DNA of 64,000 nt from Przewalskia tangutica (taxonomy: Eukaryota > Streptophyta > Magnoliopsida > Solanales > Solanaceae), in contig CM056733.1 of the NCBI GenBank assembly GCA_029844215.1, positions 53,147,142 to 53,211,141 on the forward strand, in the 5' to 3' direction. The notes under the pieces were generated by a model. The model had not been told where the DNA came from. It worked only from the letters and a program-made list of their open reading frames with translations, and did not search any database. The position numbers were made by a program, and so were the translations under genes. Shown piece by piece: positions 58,061 to 64,000 of this stretch. Each line of letters opens with the position of its first letter. The first letter of the stretch is position 1.

Positions 58061-58699
58061 TTACATCATGTACTGCCGGCAGTGAGGAAGGAATTCCACG
58101 GGCATGATTGATATTGTGGGCGTGAGACCCATGGTTATATTTGAGTGATGACTTTGAGGGCGTGAGTCTCTGACTTGACATGGCGCTACATGTGTGTCTC
58201 GTAGTTTGGTTATCATATATGTCTCTGTTTTATATAGATTATGATTTCATTCTGATATTTTGATTTCACATACTTGGTACTGTCTCGACCTCTCCCGAAG
58301 TGCGTTCATGCCTCGGTAGAGTACACAGATTGTTGATCCTCGCTCTTAGGATCACGGTTCTGCGTATTGGGAAGCTCCGTTTCTCCGGAGCCTTATCTTT
58401 TGGTATAGTCCCCTGTCATTGTAGGTACTTGTACATTCAGGGGTATGGTGGGGCCCTGTCCCGTCATAGTTGTTATAACAATTCTTAGAGGTCTGTAGTA
58501 CTGTTGTGGACAGGGTTTGTAAAGGATGTAACTGTTCGGTTGTATATATATGCAGAAAGGTGACCGTTTTGGTTAGCCTGTTTCTTATTTTATATCTTGT
58601 TTCATGTTTAAGTTTTTTATTTCCGCTGATTTTCTCTGATGTTTTATCACCTGGTACCGGGTAAGGCACAATCGCGCCCGAGGTCAGTCGTGACAAAAG

Positions 58700-58711
58700 T
58701 GGTATCGAGGC
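58700..58711 (+). other. Primer binding site, Gypsy-3
   Basis: TGGTATCGAGGC, four bases after the LTR end. A variant of the tRNA-Met site. Confidence 0.72.
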
Positions 58712-58901
58712 GATTAATCTTCAGAAAGTGTCTACAGACCGTATCTAGTAGAGTCTTGATTATCGGCGTGTTGTGCACCACACCTATAATCAGGAGGCTG
58801 CAGGATATTTAGGATTGGTTTCCATTCTTCTCACTCTGAGATCGTGCCTTAGAGCTGTGTTGTAAGTTGGACTCCCTCTGACGTATTCTTTTATACCAGT
58901 T

Positions 58902-59860
58902 ATGCCTCTACGCAAGGCAACCAGGGCCCAGAAGGGCAAGGCAGCAGGGAGAGCTGCTAGTGGAACACAGAGGAGTACGGGGGCGCAGGCCCGGTCATTA
59001 CCTGAGATAGTACTTCAGACGGCGAGTTTTATGACGCCGCTAGCCCCTGGAGAGTTTAGAGCAGCAACAGTATCTACAGAGACCACGATACCTGAGTCTG
59101 CAGTTCCACGGCCAGGAGCCGAGGATATGAGTTACAAGGAGATGACCCAGTTACTAGCTAGGCTTTTGGCTAGGAATGATGACAGACGAGAGTCGGGGTT
59201 CCGGTAGTACCAGTAGTTCACCCTAGATCCGATAGTTTGAGACTTCGGGACTTTTTGAGTTGCAGTCCACCAGAGTTCTATGGATCGAGAACTGAGGAAG
59301 ATCCTCAGGAGTTTATTCGACAGTTGCAGCGGATCATGAAAGTGATCAAGGCCTCAGAGACAGAGTCGATGGTATTGGGTTCACATCGGCTGCGTGATAC
59401 TGCAGTCGACTGGTTTGATTCATGGGAACTATCCCAGGGGGAGCATGCGCTTCCAGCTGTTTGGGACGAGTTCTGAGAGTCATTTCTTAGCCATTTCTTG
59501 CCTTCGCAGATGAGGAGAGCTCGGGCAGATATATTTATGATGTTGAGACAGAACGGGCGTACGGTTCGGGAGTACAGCGTAGAGTTTGACTCGTTAGCTC
59601 GGTATGTCCCCGCTTTAGTGGCAAACATGGAGGATAGAGTGCACCGATATGTCACAGGACTTGACGATTATTTAGCAGAGGGTTGCACGGGTGTAGCTCT
59701 TCAGCCGGGCATGGACATTGCCGCGTCGTGCTTATGCGCAGTGACCCGAAACGTAGAGACCGGCGTAGGGACCGTGATCGGCTTTAGAGGCGAGCGGGAG
59801 GTCGCTGGTAACTTTCGAGGCGGCCGCCTCGATGTGAGAATATATACCTCATCCGCTTGA
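58902..59860 (+). pseudogene. Gypsy-3 gag, broken by a frameshift and a stop
   Basis: Gag forms the particle that packages the element RNA. It starts MPLRKATRAQKG at 58902 (about 100 residues). The frame then shifts near 59200 and continues as RLRDFLSCSPPEFYGS, followed by EEDPQEFIRQLQRIMKVI and AVDWFDSWEL, the retrotrans_gag domain of Gypsy elements. An in-frame TGA at 59474-59476 interrupts it, after which FLPSQMRRARADIFMMLRQ and YSVEFDSLARYVP continue in the same frame. It ends at 59860 with no zinc knuckle, unlike the Gypsy-1 remnant. The start was chosen because Gypsy-1 aligns from the same codon, mutated to ACG. Confidence 0.85.
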
Positions 59861-59862
59861 GT

Positions 59863-60583
59863 GGTCCTCACGCCTTGTAACGTCCCGAGTATTCGAGGCG
59901 GTCGTGGCTCGAGGTTCAGATTTTGGGAGCGAGTGTTAGCGGATAAGTGGTAGCTTTCATGACGAGAATAGTAAGATTGTCCCGGACGGGAACAAGAGTT
60001 TGGCACGATAGTGGGTCGGGTTGAGGCCAGATCACGGGTCAACCCGTAGCCCGGATTGAGATGGGGTCAGTTCGAGGTGGTCCCGCCAGGTGGTAGGGTC
60101 ACGTGGGTGCTAGGCCCAAGTTTAGGTAACCATCGTACGAGTTCGCGGATGTGTTCGACCAGAATCGGATCGTGAAGGCCGGAATGGCCTTAAAGGAATT
60201 TGAGGCTAGTAAGATGACCAAGTTTGGAGGTAGTAACTCCAGTTTTGAAAGCGAGCGATGGCGAAGTGTGGTACGTGTACTAGAAAGAGTTCGTGTACGA
60301 AAGTGCAGCGAGTAAGGAAAGAAGTGAACATGTGTTAAGAGAAGGGAAGTGATCATTTTGTGAAGTAGAGATGTGAAGGGAGTATCCTTTAGACCAGGGG
60401 TGGAGCTAATAGTGTTGTTATATGCTTTAGAGGTGGTTCCTCGTTGGCTTGGATTGGAGTTTTGCGCATGTGTTATATTATGGCCAGGTGTGGCATAATT
60501 GGTTTCGTAAGTATAGTAGTGAAGACTATACCGTCGCATGTATGTTAGGAGACTTAGAAAGAACATTCAGGACGAATGTTTCT
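59863..60583 (+). other. Gypsy-3 non-coding 3' internal region
   Basis: Aligns with 11030-11678 of Gypsy-1. No frame with pol motifs. The minus frame 60099-60566 is not conserved. Confidence 0.7.
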
Positions 60584-60596
60584 AAGGGGGGTATAA
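60584..60596 (+). other. Polypurine tract, Gypsy-3
   Basis: AAGGGGGG followed by TATAA before the 3' LTR start. Same place as in Gypsy-1 but with two T between tract and LTR. Confidence 0.75.
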
Positions 60597-61641
60597 TGTT
60601 ACACCCCGTAGTTCCAGGATATGTATGTGAGGACGTACGTACGAGAATACGACATTAAGGTTGGAAAGGAAGAAAAATGTGATTTTTCGACGGAAAAGTT
60701 TCCGGATTTTGTGAAGGAAAAAGGTTCGTTAATGGGAATTGGATTCCCAGATTTGGTATTTGGACTTCTTGGATTATAATAGAATTATGGAATTTTATTT
60801 CCGGATTTGGTCACGTGGGGCCCACGGGGAAAATTTACGGTTTTGTGGGGCCCACTTTGTTTTCGAGATTTTTGGCATTACGAATATTTTCGGAAGATGA
60901 AATATTTTGGACGAGTAGGGGGGCGACACGTGTCACCCCCATGTGGCCAAGTGTGGCCGATTTTTGTTGCCAAGTGGCTATGGCCGAAATGGCCTTACAA
61001 GTGGCAAGCCACTTGTCTTCTTCTTTGTGTAGGCATGTGGATGGTGGGACCCACACACACTTGTCCCCCAATCTCACCACACACTTTCCTTGATCTTGGC
61101 CATTGATTTCTCTATAAATACCCCCCTTAAGTTGCAAGACTTCTTCATCCACACTTGAGTTTTTCCAAGGCAAAAATACTTCCTCCCTTTTTGTAGTGTT
61201 CTCGTCCACCCCCCCCCCCCCCCCCACTTTGTGTAGAGAAATACTTCAAGTGTTGTTGTATAAATCTCAAATACCTTAGCCTAGTGTCCCTAGTAGTATT
61301 CTAAAGTAATCCCAACATAAGAGCCCGGAAATACTACTTTATTCCATAGTCGCAAATGAAACCCTAGGAAAATCTTCATAGCTTGGATGAAGTGTTAAGA
61401 GAAGTTGTTTAGAAACTTCTAAGGGTTACTTGGAGCGGATTGGAGCGTAAGAAATAGGAGCTAAACGTTGCTCAGGATCGACTTATAAATCTTGGATAAT
61501 TTTGGGCTTATCGAGGTAATGATCTCTGTCCTTCTATTGTAATTGGAGATTACATGTTGTAGTGGTATATAATTGAGTATATGATTTGTGGAAGGAAGAT
61601 TGATAAGGTAAGGACTGTATATTATATTGTGGGGCAGAATT

Positions 61642-61665
61642 TTACACGTCCAGTTAGGCGTGTAA
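61642..61665 (+). other. LTR leader hairpin (Gypsy-3 3' LTR)
   Basis: Identical to 56261-56284. Confidence 0.7.
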
Positions 61666-62843
61666 TCCCCTTTGAGTTGTTATATTACTGCGCCTTAAGA
61701 GTGGCATGTTGGCTATTTGTATCGGGCCTTGAAAGAGGTGGTGGTACGTAGTTGCAGGGGAGGTGCTGCCGATTTTTCCGTAGAATAAGGAACCTTGTAC
61801 TTAGAAATGTTCTACGAAGAGATCTAGAAGTTAATAGACGTTTTATGGCCGTTATAGGTTGAAGTACTACGAGTAGCATATTCTACTTGAAGGGTGGAAA
61901 AGGCTAGCAAGGGTATAGTACTTTGGAGCGTTTTGCTATTTGTCGATAATCGTCGCGAGGTATGTGAACCTCTTCCTATCCTTTCTAGCATGATTGTTGT
62001 GAACTATGTAGTACGGTAGACGTACGTGTGCTAAACGAATTTGGTCGGTTTAAAACATAAAGTGTTATAATGGCTTTATGGGAAGTTAGTTATAACGACT
62101 TTATGTAAGTAAAAGAATGGGTTGTTGATTTTAAAAGATAAGAGACTCGACTTATATTTGACTTGATATGAACTGTTAAGAACTTGAATTGTGTTAAAAA
62201 GTGGTGAAACCTCATTCGTGAGTAATGAGTACTTGGTTTTAAAAAAAAAAGAATAAGTTATATTGATTTCGGAAATGGGAATAAGTATCGAACAAGCCAT
62301 TGCAGCGTTAATAAAGGAAAATGTAATGACAAATAATTATATTAGAACAAGTAGAATCCTCCATTTGCATAGAAGCTAAGATAAGACAAAATTGTATTAC
62401 ATTTTATAGATCATGGCTGCTTTAATAAGAATCATTATAAACAAGTATTGATCTTCTTAAATTCCAAAGTAAGGAACTTGATTTCTAAAAGAAAAGAGAC
62501 TTGAGGAATTGAAGTGTTTTTGGTTTAAAAGAAAGGCATGGTTTTGTCTTAAATTGGTTTAAAAAGAAGGTATGAAAATTGTTTTGGTTTACTTAAAATG
62601 ATAGTTACTCTATTTTTTTGATACTACGGGTATCGTGTGACCTTCGTAAAAGAAATGGATCTTTTTGAAAGAATTAAAGTACGTAGTACCTTGGGGTTAA
62701 AATCCGGATTTGTTGTCATAAAATGAAAGTCTATGAGTACGGTGAACTTGCCTATGCTTGTTGTGATAGCCTTTGTTGTGCAAGTATTTTGATTCTGTGC
62801 TACCGAGTCTCTCGATGGAGGGCCGGCTATCTGGTTGATTGAT

Positions 62844-63430
62844 GGACATACTGACACGATGGGTGGCCCACGGGTATGCTTCCACTATATCGATCCTTTT
62901 GGACATACTGACACGATGGGTGGCCCACGGGTATGCTTCCACTAGGAGTGTTATCTTGTTATTTGTTCTGGACATACTGACACGATGGGTGGCCCACGGG
63001 TATGCTTCCACTATGAGTGTTATCTTGTTATTTCTTTTTGGAAATACTGACACGATGGGTGGCCCACGGGTATGCTTCCACTAGGAGTGTTATCTTGTTA
63101 TTTGTTCTAGACATATTGACACGATGGGTGGCCCACGGGTATGCTTCCACTATGAGTGTTATCTTGTTATTTCCTTTTGGACATCGACACGATGGGTGGC
63201 CCGGGTATGCTTCCACTAGAGTGTTATCTTGTTATTTGTTTTGGACATACCGACACGATGGGTGGCCACTGTATGCTTCCACTATGAGTTTTATCTTGTT
63301 ATTTCCTTTTGGACATACCGACACGATAGGTGGCCCACTGTATGCTTCACTAGGAGTGTTATCTTGTTATTTGCTTTGGACATACCGACACGTTGGGTGG
63401 CCACGTATCTTATTTTGGGTGTTGTTTTAC
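62844..63430 (+). repeat. 69/70-bp array in Gypsy-3 3' LTR
   Basis: Nine units start at 62844, 62901, 62970, 63040, 63109, 63179, 63243, 63311 and 63378. The first six match the 5' LTR in spacing. The last three are shortened (64-68) by small deletions. Confidence 0.9.
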
Positions 63431-64000
63431 ATCATGTACTGCCGGCAGTGAGGAAGGAATTCCACGGGCATGATTGATATTGTGGGCGTGAGACCCATGG
63501 TTATATTTGAGTGATGACTTTGAGGGCGTGAGTCCCTGACTTGACATATTTGCTACATATTGTTTCTTGTAGTTTGGTTATCATATATGTCTCTGCTTTA
63601 TATAGTATTATGATTTCATTCTGATATTTTGATTTCACATACTTGGTACTGTTATCGACCTCGCCCGGGCTGCGTTCATGCCGCAGGTAGAGGTACACCA
63701 GTTGTTGATCCTCGCTCTTAGGATCACGATTCTGCGTATTGGGAAGCTCCGTTTCTCCGGAGGCTTATCTTTTGGCATAGTCCCCTGTTATTGTAGGTAC
63801 TTGTACATTCAGGGGTATGGCGGAGCCCTGTCCCGTCATAGTTGTTATACAAATTCTTAGAGGTCTGTAGTACTGTTGTGGGCAGGGTTTGTAAAGGATG
63901 TAACTGTTCGGTTGTATATATATGCAAAAAGGTGACCGTTTTGGTTAGCATGTTTCTTATTTTATATCTTGTTTCATGTTTAAGTTTTTTATTTCCGCTG

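Larger units (their letters stand above)
55223..58695 (+). repeat. Gypsy-3 5' LTR
   Basis: 3473 bases, TGTTACACCCCG to CGTGACA. It contains a TATA box, a 13-base C run at 55832-55844, a hairpin and a 139-bp-period array. Its start is closely related to Gypsy-1, but its array is unrelated. Confidence 0.9.
32431..64000 (-). mobile_element. Gypsy-2: non-autonomous Gypsy element with two elements nested in its LTRs
   Basis: Minus-strand element: 3' LTR 32431-50277 (split by the Ogre-like element), inside 50278-51643, 5' LTR from 51644 (split at 55222 by Gypsy-3 and not finished in the window). Without the insertions the LTRs are about 3.9 kb and the inside 1366 bases, with no gag or pol. Primer site and purine tract have the same types as in Gypsy-1 and -3. 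It is inserted in a fragment of the LTR type seen at 5251. The base-pair before it, GGTTA (32426-32430), would be its target duplication. Confidence 0.83.
55223..64000 (+). mobile_element. Gypsy-3: gag-only Gypsy element, cut by the window end
   Basis: 5' LTR 55223-58695, primer site 58700, broken gag 58902-59860, non-coding stretch, purine tract 60584, 3' LTR from 60597. The inside is 1901 bases with no pol. By alignment to the 5' LTR about 67 bases of the 3' LTR lie beyond 64000. It sits in the Gypsy-2 5' LTR. AAAAT (55218-55222) is the expected duplication. Confidence 0.88.
60597..64000 (+). repeat. Gypsy-3 3' LTR, incomplete
   Basis: Begins TGTTACACCCCG and follows the 5' LTR closely to the window end. 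The C run is 17 (61209-61225) against 13 in the 5' LTR. A TATA box lies at 61112-61120. Confidence 0.9.

Noticed and set aside
57316..58111. Frames with ILTRWVAHGYAST repeats as a repeat protein
   Set aside because: Produced by the 69/70-bp array. Several frames on both strands show it, and the alternating period breaks any single one.

Overview
This window is repeat-dominated DNA from a flowering plant, most likely a Solanaceae genome. That family call rests on the look of its long-LTR Gypsy and Ogre/Tat-type elements, not on a database search. I find no convincing host gene, tRNA, rRNA or CRISPR array. Nearly all assignable sequence is transposable elements, several nested in each other, plus tandem repeats carried by those elements. 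Long reading frames are either decayed retrotransposon proteins or by-products of tandem repeats.

Left part (1-15433): two minus-strand Gypsy-type LTRs, A (1-1723) and B (1724-3415), with A apparently inserted in B. After an unassigned stretch comes a plus-strand LTR of another retrotransposon (about 5251-6462 plus 14913-15217). It is split by a complete Gypsy element, here Gypsy-1 (6463-14907), with 5-bp target duplications TACTT. Gypsy-1 has 3.2-3.3 kb LTRs and only 1.9 kb inside, with remnants of gag and no pol.

Middle (15434-32430): a diverged Ogre-like LTR fragment; a possible hAT remnant; a stretch with CCGCGG palindromes; a 3'-truncated minus-strand Copia element (18110-21021); a LINE with most of ORF2 deleted (21328-23389, 16-bp target duplication); a 160-bp hAT-type MITE with a perfect 8-bp duplication; a probable solo LTR (24923-26034); and a decayed but nearly full-length Copia element (27613-31972).

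Right part (32431-64000): one large nest. A minus-strand Gypsy element (Gypsy-2) begins at 32431 and runs past the window end. Its 3' LTR is split by a 13.9-kb minus-strand Ogre/Tat-like element (33940-47871) with 5-kb LTRs and a 3.9-kb inside made largely of tandem repeats. Its 5' LTR is split by a plus-strand gag-only Gypsy element (Gypsy-3, from 55223). The uninterrupted sister LTR of Gypsy-2 preserves the pre-insertion site of the Ogre-like element at 53125-53129.

How the parts relate: Gypsy-1, -2 and -3 are related elements. They share the TGTTACACCCC start, a TATA box about 0.5 kb in, a conserved hairpin about 0.5 kb after the TATA box, a tRNA-Met primer site and a G-rich polypurine tract. 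None encodes reverse transcriptase or integrase, so all would have depended on enzymes from other elements. Each carries its own unrelated minisatellite in the last third of its LTR. The most interesting theme is this repeated seeding of new tandem arrays inside non-autonomous LTR elements.
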